Assembly (NCBI RefSeq): GCF_001426885.1
Contig: NZ_LMFP01000032.1
Location: forward strand, 88,839-120,869
DNA: 32,031 nt
Direction of reading: 5' to 3'
Source of the DNA: Pelomonas sp. Root1444
Lineage (GTDB): Bacteria; Pseudomonadota; Gammaproteobacteria; Burkholderiales; Burkholderiaceae_C
Positions 1 to 7,890 of this stretch are shown here, one piece after another. The notes below the pieces were generated by a model that ran no database searches, was not told the origin of the DNA, and saw only the letters and a list, made by a program, of their open reading frames with translations. The position numbers and the translations under genes are program-made. Numbering within the stretch: position 1 is the stretch's first letter; every line of letters starts with the position of its first letter.

Positions 1-57
1 GCCGATCGTGCCCACGTTCACGTGCGGCTTGGTCCGTTCAAACTTGCCTTTTGCCAT
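1..57 (-). CDS. tufB: Elongation factor Tu, N-terminal fragment (cut by window edge)
   Basis: The minus strand encodes MAKGKFERTKPHVNVGTIG, the invariant N-terminus of elongation factor Tu, the GTPase that delivers aminoacyl-tRNA to the ribosome. Only the first 19 codons lie in the window. The ATG (57-55) follows an AGGAG Shine-Dalgarno sequence with 7 bases of spacing. The gene lies directly downstream of tRNA-Tyr, tRNA-Gly and tRNA-Thr on the same strand, the conserved tRNA-tufB arrangement of proteobacteria, so co-transcription with the tRNAs is expected. The name tufB rests on this context, because tufA and tufB are nearly identical proteins. Confidence 0.96.
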   Translation of the reverse strand, partial: MAKGKFERTKPHVNVGTIG

Positions 58-108
58 CTTGCGCTCCTGAGGCGAACCCGTTGAAACGAGTAGAAAAAGA
101 AGAAGGTG

Positions 109-183
<75 letters not shown>

Positions 184-269
184 ATCGGCACGGGTTTGAC
201 GCCTGGCTCATCACTGAACCGCTGGCCGGCAAACCGGTGTCGACGTCGGCCGACCAAACTGCTCGCAAG

Positions 270-343
270 TGGAGCGGGAAACGGGAATCGAACCCGTGTC
301 ATTAGCTTGGAAGGCTAAGGTTCTACCATTGAACTACTCCCGC
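270..343 (-). tRNA. tRNA-Gly (anticodon TCC)
   Basis: The minus strand reads as a 74-nt cloverleaf. The acceptor stem is GCGGGAG pairing with the segment before discriminator T and an encoded CCA. The anticodon stem-loop TTAGC-CTTCCAA-GCTAA gives anticodon TCC, and the T-loop is GGTTCGATTCC. It is the middle tRNA of the Tyr-Gly-Thr-tufB unit. Confidence 0.97.
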
Positions 344-378
344 TCTGGGCTCTTACCTCTGCATGCATGCGCAAGCTT

Positions 379-463
379 TGGTGGAGGAGGCTGGATTCGA
401 ACCAGCGTACGCAATGCGGGCAGATTTACAGTCTGCTGCCTTTAACCACTCGGCCACCCCTCC
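379..463 (-). tRNA. tRNA-Tyr (anticodon GTA)
   Basis: The minus strand reads as an 85-nt class II tRNA with a long variable arm. The acceptor stem is GGAGGGG/CTCCTCC, with discriminator A and an encoded CCA. The anticodon stem-loop CAGA-CTGTAAA-TCTG gives anticodon GTA. It is the first gene after the promoter at 479-506. Confidence 0.97.
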
Positions 464-478
464 TGAGGCAAGCCCGCA

Positions 479-506
479 ACTATAGCACAGGGCTAGCGGG
501 GCGCAA
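479..506 (-). promoter_or_regulatory. Promoter of the tRNA-tufB operon
   Basis: On the minus strand, TTGCGC (506-501) and TATAGT (484-479) are separated by 16 bp, a good sigma-70 promoter. The discriminator just after the -10 is GC-rich (TTGCGGGC), as in stringently controlled stable-RNA promoters. The -10 ends only 15 bp before the tRNA-Tyr 5' end, so the leader is very short. This was assigned by eye. Confidence 0.7.
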
Positions 507-671
507 CAGCGGCCCACGTCCGACGGGCGCTGCACTGCGCTTTCACCGGGACAGACCGCCGGGCCGGATCACGACGCGCGGACCGAAAGTCGCCACCGCA
601 CCCCACCCGGCTCGCCTCCCGCTCAGAGATGAAGTCCATCGGCGGCCCGCGCCGCGTCCCCTACATACAAC

Positions 672-709
672 ACCACACTGCCCCGAGACAAGACCAATCG
701 GATACCAAA
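672..709 (-). promoter_or_regulatory. Reverse-oriented half-site array upstream of the first TonB receptor
   Basis: On the plus strand ACCACA (672), ACCAAT (693) and ACCAAA (704) are spaced 21 and 11 bp apart. Read on the minus strand these are TGGT-type half-sites with the same 11/21 phasing as the forward array at 774-833. The two arrays are divergent and separated by about 64 bp. The rest of 464-921 shows no convincing gene. It holds the tRNA promoter, these arrays and the receptor leader. Confidence 0.5.
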
Positions 710-773
710 ATCGAGTGCTTACGCCCTGCGCCACGGTGAGCCGGCAGCGCCAGCGGAGACCCCAAGGGAAAGT

Positions 774-833
774 ACTGGTCATACATTGGTAGCAAAGTGG
801 CGTTATCAAGATTTACAGTGGCTCCATTCTGGT
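774..833 (+). promoter_or_regulatory. Forward operator array of the first TonB receptor
   Basis: Five half-sites lie on one strand: ACTGGT (774), ATTGGT (785), AGTGGC (796), AGTGGC (817) and TCTGGT (828). Their spacings are 11, 11, 21 and 11 bp. The last four have the same order, spacing and similar sequence at 5021-5069 before the second receptor. Such helical phasing implies several regulator dimers bound on one face of the DNA. The likely regulator is the GntR protein encoded at 16528-17256. Direct TGGT-type repeats are, from memory, what is described for NagQ/NagR regulators of Xanthomonas and Caulobacter. Confidence 0.65.
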
Positions 834-921
834 CATGGCCGCAACGCCCAGCCGGACTGAAGGTGGTACGCATCCCCAGAGTCGCGACCGCTCCGATTCA
901 TTGCCATCCCGAGGAACAACC

Positions 922-3777
922 ATGAAGGTCAACCAGACCCCCATCTCGCAGGCGGTGTTCATCGCCCTGCTCGGCGCCAGCAATGTCGCCATGGCCCAGC
1001 AAGCCCCCGCCAACCCGCAGCTGGACACGGTCGTCGTGACCGGCATCCGCGCCGCGCAGGAGAAGGCGCTGAGCGTCAAGCGCAACGCCGACGCCCACAT
1101 CGACGTCATCACCGCCGAGGACATCGGCAAGATGCCCGACAAGAACGTCGCCGACTCGCTGGCCCGCATCCCCGGCGTGTCGGTGCTGAACAGCCCGGCC
1201 GGTGGTTCCGGCGGCTTCGATGAGCGCGACCGCGTCGGCGTGCGCGGCACTAACCCCAGCCTGACGCAGACCCTGATCAACGGCCACGCCATCGCCAGCG
1301 GCGACTGGTTCGTGCTGGACCAGACCGGCGCGGGCGTCGGCCGCAGCGTCAGCTATTCGCTGCTGCCGTCTGAACTGGTCAGCCGCGTGGAGCTGCGCAA
1401 GAGTTCCGAGGCCTCGCTGGTCGAAGGCGGCACCGCCGGCTCGGTCAACATCGTCACGCGCAAGCCGCTGGACTTCGGCAAGGCGCTGACCTTCGAGGCC
1501 GGCATCGGCGCGGTCTATGCGGACCTGCCCGGCAAGACCGACCCGCAGGTCAGCGTGCTGGCCAATTTCAAGAACGAGGCGAAGACCTTCGGTGTGCTGG
1601 TGCAGGCGTTCTCCGAAAAGCGCCACCTGCGCCGTGACGGCGTCGAGACGCTGGGCTATCGCCAGCTCGATGCCTCGCTCGACGCTCGCTTGCTGACCGC
1701 CAACCCCGGCCTGGCCGGCGTGTGGGTGCCGACGTCCATCGGCGCTGCGCTCTTCCAGCAGGAGCGCGACCGCAAGGGCGGCCTGGTGACGGTGCAGTTC
1801 AAGCCCACCGCCAACGTCGACCTGAGCCTGACCGGCTTTCGCTCCAAGATGGACGCGGCCAACTACAACAACAACTACCTGCACCTGAACGACAACGACG
1901 CCCACTCGGTCGGCGTGCTGCCGTCGGTACAGGCGGGCAACGCCAACCTGGCGCCGGGCTACACGGTGACCGACATCGGCGGCGTGCGCACGCTGACCAA
2001 GGCCAACTTCACGGCCGCGCCGGCTGGCACGCCGTTCTGGAACGGCGAGGTCGATGCGATCTCCCGCCCGACGTCGGCCGCCTCGTCCAACTTCGTCAAC
2101 TTCGACGGCAAGTGGAAGGTGAGCGACGCGCTGACGCTGACGACGCAGCTCGGCACCTCCAAGGGCCGCGGCATCACCGGCACGCAGGACATCTTCGCGC
2201 CGCTGATCCGCTCGACCGCCGCCGGCTATGAGCTGCGCGGCGCGGACACGGCGCCCGTGTTCACCAACGCCGTCAGCCCGTCCGACCCGAACAACGCGAC
2301 CAACGGCCGCAACTTCGACTGGATCTGGGGCGTACAGAACGTCAACACGACCGACAAGGAAGACTGGGCCCAGATCGATGGCGAGTTCACGCTCAATGCC
2401 GGCGTGCTCAGCAGCCTGAAGTTCGGCGCCCGCAGCGCCAAGCACCAGCGCTACACCGGCGCCATGATCGCCCAGGCGCCCGGCTGCACCGGCAACCCGA
2501 ACACCGGCCTGAACTGGGGCATCTCGCCCTACTTCTGCGCCAGCGACGCGGCCTCGCCGTACAACCCCGCCAACTTCCTGAAGCCCGACGCCGCCTACCC
2601 GTCCGACTTCGGCTCGGGCCTGGGCAGCGTGCCGGCCAACATCGCCTACTACACCCAGGCCGCGTTGGGTGCATACGGCACGGCCTTCTCGTTCCGCGAC
2701 CCGGTGCTGCGCCGCTGGCCCGACAACGGCGAGTACTCGGTGACCGAGAAAACCAACGCCGCCTACCTGCAGGGCAACCTGGAAGGCCAGGGCTGGAGCG
2801 GCAATGTCGGCCTGCGCGTCGTCAACACCAAGCAGACGGCCAGCAACATCGTCCCTATCGGCCGCGCGCCGGCCGGCACGGTCGCGGACATCAAGGGCTC
2901 GCTGTTCGGCGACTACGCGACGCTGTGGAACAAGCGCAGCTACACCGACGTGCTGCCCAGCGCCAGCATCCGCGTCGACATCACGAAAGACCTGGTCGGC
3001 CGCCTGGCGCTGTCCAAGACCGTCACCCGCCCGGACTACACCGCCATCTCCGGCTTCACGACGCTGGGCAGCTACAGCGACCCGACCGGCCAGGCCGTCG
3101 GCTCCGGCAACGCCGGCAACCCCGAGCTGAAGCCGCTGCGCTCGACCAACTTCGACGCCAACCTGGAGTGGTACTTCGCACCGCGAGCCTTCGTGTCGAT
3201 GGGCGCCTTCCACATGGAGATGGCCAGCTACATCACCGACGGCTTCACGACCGGCACCTTCCGCACCGAGGTGACGCCGGCAGGCGCCCCCGCCGGCACA
3301 CCGCCCGTCATCGTCAACGCGCCGTACCGCCTGCTGTCGCAGGTCAACAAGAAGGCCAGCGTGACCGGCCTGGAGTTCGGCTTCGAGATGCCGGTGGCCG
3401 GCAACTTCGGCGTCAGCGCGAACTACACGTTCGCAGACGGCCACGACCAGGACGGCCATGTGCTGCGCGGCGCCACCAAGCACACCGCCAACCTGGGCGG
3501 CTTCTTCGAGAACGACCAGTTCTCGGCGCGCCTGAACTACAGCTACCGCTCGGACACCTTCATCGGCCTGGACCGCAACAGCGAATACAGCCAGAAGGGC
3601 GGCGGCGTGGTGTCCGCGTCGGTGGGCTACAAGTTCAACGAGAACTTCTCGCTGAACCTGGATGCGCTGAACCTCAACAATCCCACGCTGAAGTACTTCG
3701 CGCTGAACGACGCGCAGCCGCGCGGCATCTACACCAACGGCCGCCAGTTCTACCTGACCGCACGCGTCAAGTTCTGA
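922..3777 (+). CDS. TonB-dependent receptor (Xanthomonas/Caulobacter type), probable chitooligosaccharide importer
   Basis: This is a 951-residue outer-membrane receptor that would import a nutrient using TonB-ExbBD energy. It starts at ATG 922, with GAGGA six bases upstream and a signal peptide of about 27 residues ending AMAQ. A plug domain follows. It contains TVVVTGIRA and ITAEDIGKMPDKNVADSLAR, typical of the Xanthomonas/Caulobacter receptor family (TIGR01782-like), then a long beta-barrel ending in ARVKF with C-terminal Phe. An upstream in-frame ATG (835) lacks a signal peptide and overlaps the leader. The substrate is inferred from the GlcNAc operon sharing its operator. It is a distant paralogue of the receptor at 5179-7833, with the same MKVxQTPI start. 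A terminator follows at 3799. Confidence 0.92.
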   Translation: MKVNQTPISQAVFIALLGASNVAMAQQAPANPQLDTVVVTGIRAAQEKALSVKRNADAHIDVITAEDIGKMPDKNVADSLARIPGVSVLNSPAGGSGGFDERDRVGVRGTNPSLTQTLINGHAIASGDWFVLDQTGAGVGRSVSYSLLPSELVSRVELRKSSEASLVEGGTAGSVNIVTRKPLDFGKALTFEAGIGAVYADLPGKTDPQVSVLANFKNEAKTFGVLVQAFSEKRHLRRDGVETLGYRQLDASLDARLLTANPGLAGVWVPTSIGAALFQQERDRKGGLVTVQFKPTANVDLSLTGFRSKMDAANYNNNYLHLNDNDAHSVGVLPSVQAGNANLAPGYTVTDIGGVRTLTKANFTAAPAGTPFWNGEVDAISRPTSAASSNFVNFDGKWKVSDALTLTTQLGTSKGRGITGTQDIFAPLIRSTAAGYELRGADTAPVFTNAVSPSDPNNATNGRNFDWIWGVQNVNTTDKEDWAQIDGEFTLNAGVLSSLKFGARSAKHQRYTGAMIAQAPGCTGNPNTGLNWGISPYFCASDAASPYNPANFLKPDAAYPSDFGSGLGSVPANIAYYTQAALGAYGTAFSFRDPVLRRWPDNGEYSVTEKTNAAYLQGNLEGQGWSGNVGLRVVNTKQTASNIVPIGRAPAGTVADIKGSLFGDYATLWNKRSYTDVLPSASIRVDITKDLVGRLALSKTVTRPDYTAISGFTTLGSYSDPTGQAVGSGNAGNPELKPLRSTNFDANLEWYFAPRAFVSMGAFHMEMASYITDGFTTGTFRTEVTPAGAPAGTPPVIVNAPYRLLSQVNKKASVTGLEFGFEMPVAGNFGVSANYTFADGHDQDGHVLRGATKHTANLGGFFENDQFSARLNYSYRSDTFIGLDRNSEYSQKGGGVVSASVGYKFNENFSLNLDALNLNNPTLKYFALNDAQPRGIYTNGRQFYLTARVKF

Positions 3778-3798
3778 CCGTCCCTGCGTGCCACACGG

Positions 3799-3820
3799 CG
3801 GAGCCTTCGGGCTCCGTTTT
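3799..3820 (+). terminator. Rho-independent terminator after the first receptor
   Basis: A perfect 7-bp stem CGGAGCC/GGCTCCG with a TTCG tetraloop is followed by TTTTC. It lies 21 bp after the receptor stop and abuts the stop codon of the convergent gene. A matching T-run is absent in the minus direction, so it should act mainly on the plus strand. Confidence 0.85.
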
Positions 3821-4830
3821 CATTTCAGGCGCTCGATGACATCGGCCCGGTAGGTGGCATCCTGTCCGGCGTCGATCTCGCCCAGCAGGCCGCGCTTGGC
3901 AGGCGGCAGGTGGCTCAGCGATTCGGGCCGGGCGCCGAAGGCGTAGTGGTCCAGCAGCGCCCGCCAGCCTTCGCGTTCGCCGTCGGGCAGGTGGCGGAAG
4001 GCCAGCATGCACAGCCGCAGCGCCGCCTGCTGGGCATCGTCCACGCGGCCGGGCGCGGGTTCGGGCCGCCACCAGTAGTTGACGAGCGCGTTGAACCGCG
4101 GGTCCAGCGACTCGACCTGGTGGAACCACAGCGGCGGGATGTAGATCGCGTCGCCCGGCGCCAGCTCGGCGACGAAGGCGGTGTCCAGCGCCTGGCGCAG
4201 CCGGGGGAAACGCTCGAAATCCGGCGCATCCAGTGCGGCCACCGTCGTCGGCGCGGCAGTGGGCGCGTGGTCCGGCGGGCCGAGGTAGAGGTCCGGCGCG
4301 CTCTGCGGCGGCAGCACCGTGAAGCGGCGGCGGCCGGCCACCACGCAAGCGATGTTGTGGGAGCTGTCGAAGTGCGCCGGCGTCGTGCCGCGGTTGCCCA
4401 GCCAGAGCCGCGGCGGAATGGCCGCGTCCAGCAGCGGATTGGCATTCACTGCCTCCAGGCCCGGCAGCACCTCGGCGATGGGTGCGCTCTGCACGGCCAG
4501 GCCGGGCGGCTCCTCGAAGTGGCTGTAGCGCCAGAACTGCTCGAACAGCGCAGCCAGCGGCCGGCGGTCACGCACGAAGGTGAACCCGTCCAGGCCGGGT
4601 GCATGGCCGAAGGCGCGCCGCGCGCCTGGACGGACCAGCAGCGCATCGACCGGGGCGCCGCTGTCGAAGCCCGCCAGGTAGTGCAACGCCGCCTCCAGGC
4701 CCTGCCGGCCAGCGCTCACGAGCGGCCAGTCGGCCACCAGGCCGCGCAGCACGGCGGGCTCATAAGCCGGTAGCAGCTCGGCGTGGAAGCGCTCGCGGCT
4801 CATTGCCAGGAATTCGGTCATCGCACGCAT
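3820..4830 (-). CDS. Cupin-like JmjC-type putative Fe(II)/2-oxoglutarate oxygenase
   Basis: This 336-residue protein matches the cupin_8/JmjC-like layout. The iron-binding H-x-D is in PAHFDSSHN (H153, D155) and the distal histidine in IPPLWFHQVES (H237). The N-terminal part has the family pattern of PAVLRG and DWPL. Proteins of this kind often neighbour TonB receptors in Xanthomonas- and Caulobacter-type sugar loci, but their substrate is unknown to me. Here it lies convergent to one receptor and divergent from the other. The ATG at 4830 is favoured over 4821 because GGAG stands 5-6 bases upstream. No signal peptide is seen, so it is probably cytoplasmic. Oxygenase activity is inferred from the intact metal triad only. 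Confidence 0.8.
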   Translation of the reverse strand: MRAMTEFLAMSRERFHAELLPAYEPAVLRGLVADWPLVSAGRQGLEAALHYLAGFDSGAPVDALLVRPGARRAFGHAPGLDGFTFVRDRRPLAALFEQFWRYSHFEEPPGLAVQSAPIAEVLPGLEAVNANPLLDAAIPPRLWLGNRGTTPAHFDSSHNIACVVAGRRRFTVLPPQSAPDLYLGPPDHAPTAAPTTVAALDAPDFERFPRLRQALDTAFVAELAPGDAIYIPPLWFHQVESLDPRFNALVNYWWRPEPAPGRVDDAQQAALRLCMLAFRHLPDGEREGWRALLDHYAFGARPESLSHLPPAKRGLLGEIDAGQDATYRADVIERLK

Positions 4831-5020
4831 CGCGTCTCCAGGTCTGCGGCGATTGTGCTGCAGGCCACCTCATGACCAGTTGTGGTTTGAACGCCATTCG
4901 CTTGGCCCGCAGCGCGCCACGCCTTCAATACCAATTCACTCGAATCGTCGCGCCGCCTACGGCGTCGCGCACAGTGGGAAGGGGCCTCCAGCAAGCCATC
5001 CGGGAAACCACTCAATCCAA

Positions 5021-5069
5021 ATTGGTAGCTAAGTGGATTTAGCAATCGCTATAGTGGCATCTTACTGGT
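5021..5069 (+). promoter_or_regulatory. Operator array of the second TonB receptor
   Basis: The half-sites are ATTGGT (5021), AGTGGA (5032), AGTGGC (5053) and ACTGGT (5064), spaced 11, 21 and 11 bp apart. This copies the 785-833 arrangement before the first receptor. A possible -10 (TATAGT, 5050-5055) overlaps the third half-site, which would suit repression, but I see no good -35. Single reverse half-sites occur at 4875 (ACCAGT), 4930 (ACCAAT) and 5007 (ACCACT) in the same 348-bp gap and might serve the divergent JmjC-like gene. Nothing else is evident in 4831-5178. Confidence 0.65.
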
Positions 5070-5178
5070 CGCACTGTGAATCGCGACTGCGACCGACAAC
5101 CGGACTCACGGTGGTATGCAAGAGGGCCGACGCAGCCCACCGACCGCAAGCATTCATGGCCACAACGAGGACTACATC

Positions 5179-7833
5179 ATGAAGGTCAAGCAGACCCCCA
5201 TCGCGGCCGCCGTGTCGCTGGCATTGCTGGGCGGCTCGCTCGCCGCCCAGGCACAGCAGGCCGACGCTCCCGCGCCCGCGCAGCTCGAGCAGGTCGTCGT
5301 CACCGGCATCCGCGCCTCGCTGCAGACCGCTGCGACGATCAAGAAGAACGCCAGCGCGGTGGTCGACGCCGTCTCCGCCGAGGACGTGGGCAAGCTGCCG
5401 GATTCGGACGTCGGCCAGGCTCTGGGCCGCATCCCCGGCGTGTCGGTGGGCCGCGCCTTCGGCCAGGGCGCCACGGTGTCCATCCGCGGCTCCGACCCAC
5501 AGATGACCTACACGACGCTGAACGGCCAGACCGTCGCGTCCACCGGCTGGTACGACCAGCTCGACATCGACCGCTCCTTCAACTACTCGCTGCTGCCCTC
5601 CGAGCTGATCGGCGGCATGGAGGTCTACAAGTCCCAGCAGGCCGACCTGACCGAAGGCGGCATCGGCGGCACGGTCATCGTCAAGACCCGCAAGCCGCTG
5701 GACCTGGGCGCCCACAGCGGCTTCGTCAGCGTGAAGTACGGCCGCGGCACCATCAGCGACCCGGAGAAGGAAGTCTCGGGCCTTTACAGCTGGAAGAACG
5801 ACGCCAAGACCTTCGGCGTGCTGGCCGCCGCCGCGCACGCCCAGGGCGCCTACATCCGCCGCGGCGTCGAGGCCGACAACCGCTGGGCCGGCGACGTGGC
5901 GCCCACCGCCTTCGTGCAGGACCGCAAGCGCGACGCCATCAACCTGACGCTGCAGGCGCGCCCCGCACAAGGCCTGGAGCTCGGCCTGAACCTGCTGCGC
6001 CTCAAGCTCGTCGGCGACAACTCCAACAGCAGCGACTACATCTTCCAGGACCCCGAGAACGGCACCAACTGCGACAAGCGCAACACGGACGTGAAGTCGC
6101 CCTGGAACCCCAACGGCATGTGCGTGCACAGCACGACGACCGCCGCCAACCCGCTGCCCAACCAGTTCTTCCAGGTCTGGGCGCGCGCCGCCGAGATGAC
6201 CTCCGACAGCGTCACCTTCGACGGCCACTACAAGGTCGACGGCGCGAAGTTCGACCTCGTCGCCGGCACCACCAAGGCCAAGGGCGGCACCAAGCTCACC
6301 GCCAACTACCAGGCCGGCAGCTGGGACGCCGGCTTCAGCGTGCCGAAGTGGCAGGGCACCATCGACGCGACCGGCCATCAGATCGCCGTCAACCCGACCT
6401 CCAACCAGTCCTTCACCGCCGCTCAGCTGCCGTCGCAGCTCGCGCCGCAAAGCTGGGCCACGTCGCAAGGCCCGAACCGGGACCAGGAAAAGTACGCGCA
6501 GCTCGACGCCACCATCGACCTGAACTGGGGCGCGATCAACACCTTCAAGACCGGCGTGCGCTTTGCCGACCACACGTTCGAGAAGCGCGCCTACCGCCCG
6601 GTCTGGGCCGCCACCATCGCGTCCACCAACACCGCCAGTTTGTTCGACGGCACCGTGGAAGTGGCGAGCTGGACCATCCCGCGCCCCAACATCGACGCGA
6701 TGGTCGCCGGCACGCTGAAGAACATCACCGGCTGGAACGAGGACCGCTCGGCCTACAGCGAACTCAGCGAGAAAAACAAGTCGGCCTACGGCATGTTCGA
6801 GTTCGAGGCCGACAACCTGCGCGGCAACTTCGGCCTGCGCTACATCTCGACCGACGTGAAGAGCACCGGCTACAAGTTCGACGGCACGCCGCTGGCCGCG
6901 GGCGACTACGCCGGCAACGAGAACTGGGGCCGCGGCTTCGACGTCAAGAAGTCCAAGTACAACGACGTGCTGCCCAGCGTCAACCTCGCGGTGGACCTGC
7001 GCAAGGACCTGGTGCTGCGCGCCGCCGCCGCCCAGGCGATCACGCGCCCGAATTTCGCCAACATGTTCGGCATCCAGGTGTCGGGCTACAACGACGACCG
7101 CGTCGGCAACGAGACCTGGACGGTCGGCAGCGTCGAGCTCAAGCCGATGAAGTCATCCCAAATCGACCTGAGCCTGGAGTACTACTACGGGCGTGGCAAC
7201 GTGTTGTCGGCGACGTTCTTCAACAAGGACATCCAGAACTTCATCACCGCCAACGTGCAGGTGAACCAGAAGGTCGGCCTGGTCGACCCGAAGTCGGGCG
7301 TGGACAACTGGACCGTGCAGAACTTCGTCAACGCCGGCGGCGGGCGCCTGCGCGGCGTGGAGCTGCAGGCCAACCATGCCTTCAACAACGGCTTCGGCGT
7401 GGTCGCCAACTACACCTTCACGGAAGGCACGGCGCCCAAGGAAAGCTTCGCGGACCAGATCGGCATCTTCACGCAGTCGTCCAAGCACAACGTCAACCTG
7501 GTCGGCTACTACGAGACCGAGGCCTACTTCGGCCGCCTGGCCTACAACTGGCGCTCCAAGTACCTCATTCGCGAGAACGCCTACTGGTACGGCAACCGCA
7601 TGCACGCCAACTACGGCACGCTGGATGCGAGCTTCGGCTGGAACATCAACAAGTGGCTCAAGCTCAGCTTCGACGCGGTGAACCTGACCAAGCAGGATGA
7701 CATCCAGTACGGCGCGATGGCCACGAACCTGCCGGCCGACGTGCTGCACAAGGACCCGCTGAAGGCCGGATACCCGGCGTGGTCGTTCAAGGGCGAGACG
7801 ACCTACAAGATCGGGCTGACGGCCAAGTTCTGA
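5179..7833 (+). CDS. TonB-dependent receptor (Xanthomonas/Caulobacter type), second paralogue
   Basis: This is an 884-residue outer-membrane receptor with ATG at 5179, GAGGA seven bases upstream and a signal peptide ending AAQAQQ. The plug carries VVVTGIRASLQ and VSAEDVGKLPDSDVGQALGR, and the barrel ends in GLTAKF with C-terminal Phe. It shares the N-terminus, leader pattern and operator array with the receptor at 922-3777, but is shorter and clearly diverged. The two may take different oligomers, or chitin versus peptidoglycan fragments; this is inference. It is followed by a terminator at 7858 and faces the DUF6445-like gene at the end of the GlcNAc operon. Confidence 0.92.
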   Translation: MKVKQTPIAAAVSLALLGGSLAAQAQQADAPAPAQLEQVVVTGIRASLQTAATIKKNASAVVDAVSAEDVGKLPDSDVGQALGRIPGVSVGRAFGQGATVSIRGSDPQMTYTTLNGQTVASTGWYDQLDIDRSFNYSLLPSELIGGMEVYKSQQADLTEGGIGGTVIVKTRKPLDLGAHSGFVSVKYGRGTISDPEKEVSGLYSWKNDAKTFGVLAAAAHAQGAYIRRGVEADNRWAGDVAPTAFVQDRKRDAINLTLQARPAQGLELGLNLLRLKLVGDNSNSSDYIFQDPENGTNCDKRNTDVKSPWNPNGMCVHSTTTAANPLPNQFFQVWARAAEMTSDSVTFDGHYKVDGAKFDLVAGTTKAKGGTKLTANYQAGSWDAGFSVPKWQGTIDATGHQIAVNPTSNQSFTAAQLPSQLAPQSWATSQGPNRDQEKYAQLDATIDLNWGAINTFKTGVRFADHTFEKRAYRPVWAATIASTNTASLFDGTVEVASWTIPRPNIDAMVAGTLKNITGWNEDRSAYSELSEKNKSAYGMFEFEADNLRGNFGLRYISTDVKSTGYKFDGTPLAAGDYAGNENWGRGFDVKKSKYNDVLPSVNLAVDLRKDLVLRAAAAQAITRPNFANMFGIQVSGYNDDRVGNETWTVGSVELKPMKSSQIDLSLEYYYGRGNVLSATFFNKDIQNFITANVQVNQKVGLVDPKSGVDNWTVQNFVNAGGGRLRGVELQANHAFNNGFGVVANYTFTEGTAPKESFADQIGIFTQSSKHNVNLVGYYETEAYFGRLAYNWRSKYLIRENAYWYGNRMHANYGTLDASFGWNINKWLKLSFDAVNLTKQDDIQYGAMATNLPADVLHKDPLKAGYPAWSFKGETTYKIGLTAKF

Positions 7834-7857
7834 TCGACGCCCGCTTGTCTCCCTCTT

Positions 7858-7881
7858 GCCCGGCAGCCGCCGGGCTTTTTT
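7858..7881 (+). terminator. Rho-independent terminator after the second receptor
   Basis: A 7-bp perfect stem GCCCGGC/GCCGGGC with loop AGCC is followed by six T. It lies 24 bp after the receptor stop. The same hairpin sits just beyond the convergent operon's last stop (7891) but has no T-run in that direction. Confidence 0.9.
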
Positions 7882-7890
7882 CTTGGTGGA

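Noticed and set aside
835-921. Upstream ATG (835) for the first receptor
   Set aside because: It would place 29 charged residues before the signal peptide and lacks a Shine-Dalgarno, whereas ATG 922 has GAGGA.
898-3483. 861-residue open frame antisense to the first receptor
   Set aside because: High-GC shadow frame: the composition is Val/Gly/Arg/Ala-rich without motifs, and the sense strand encodes a clear receptor.
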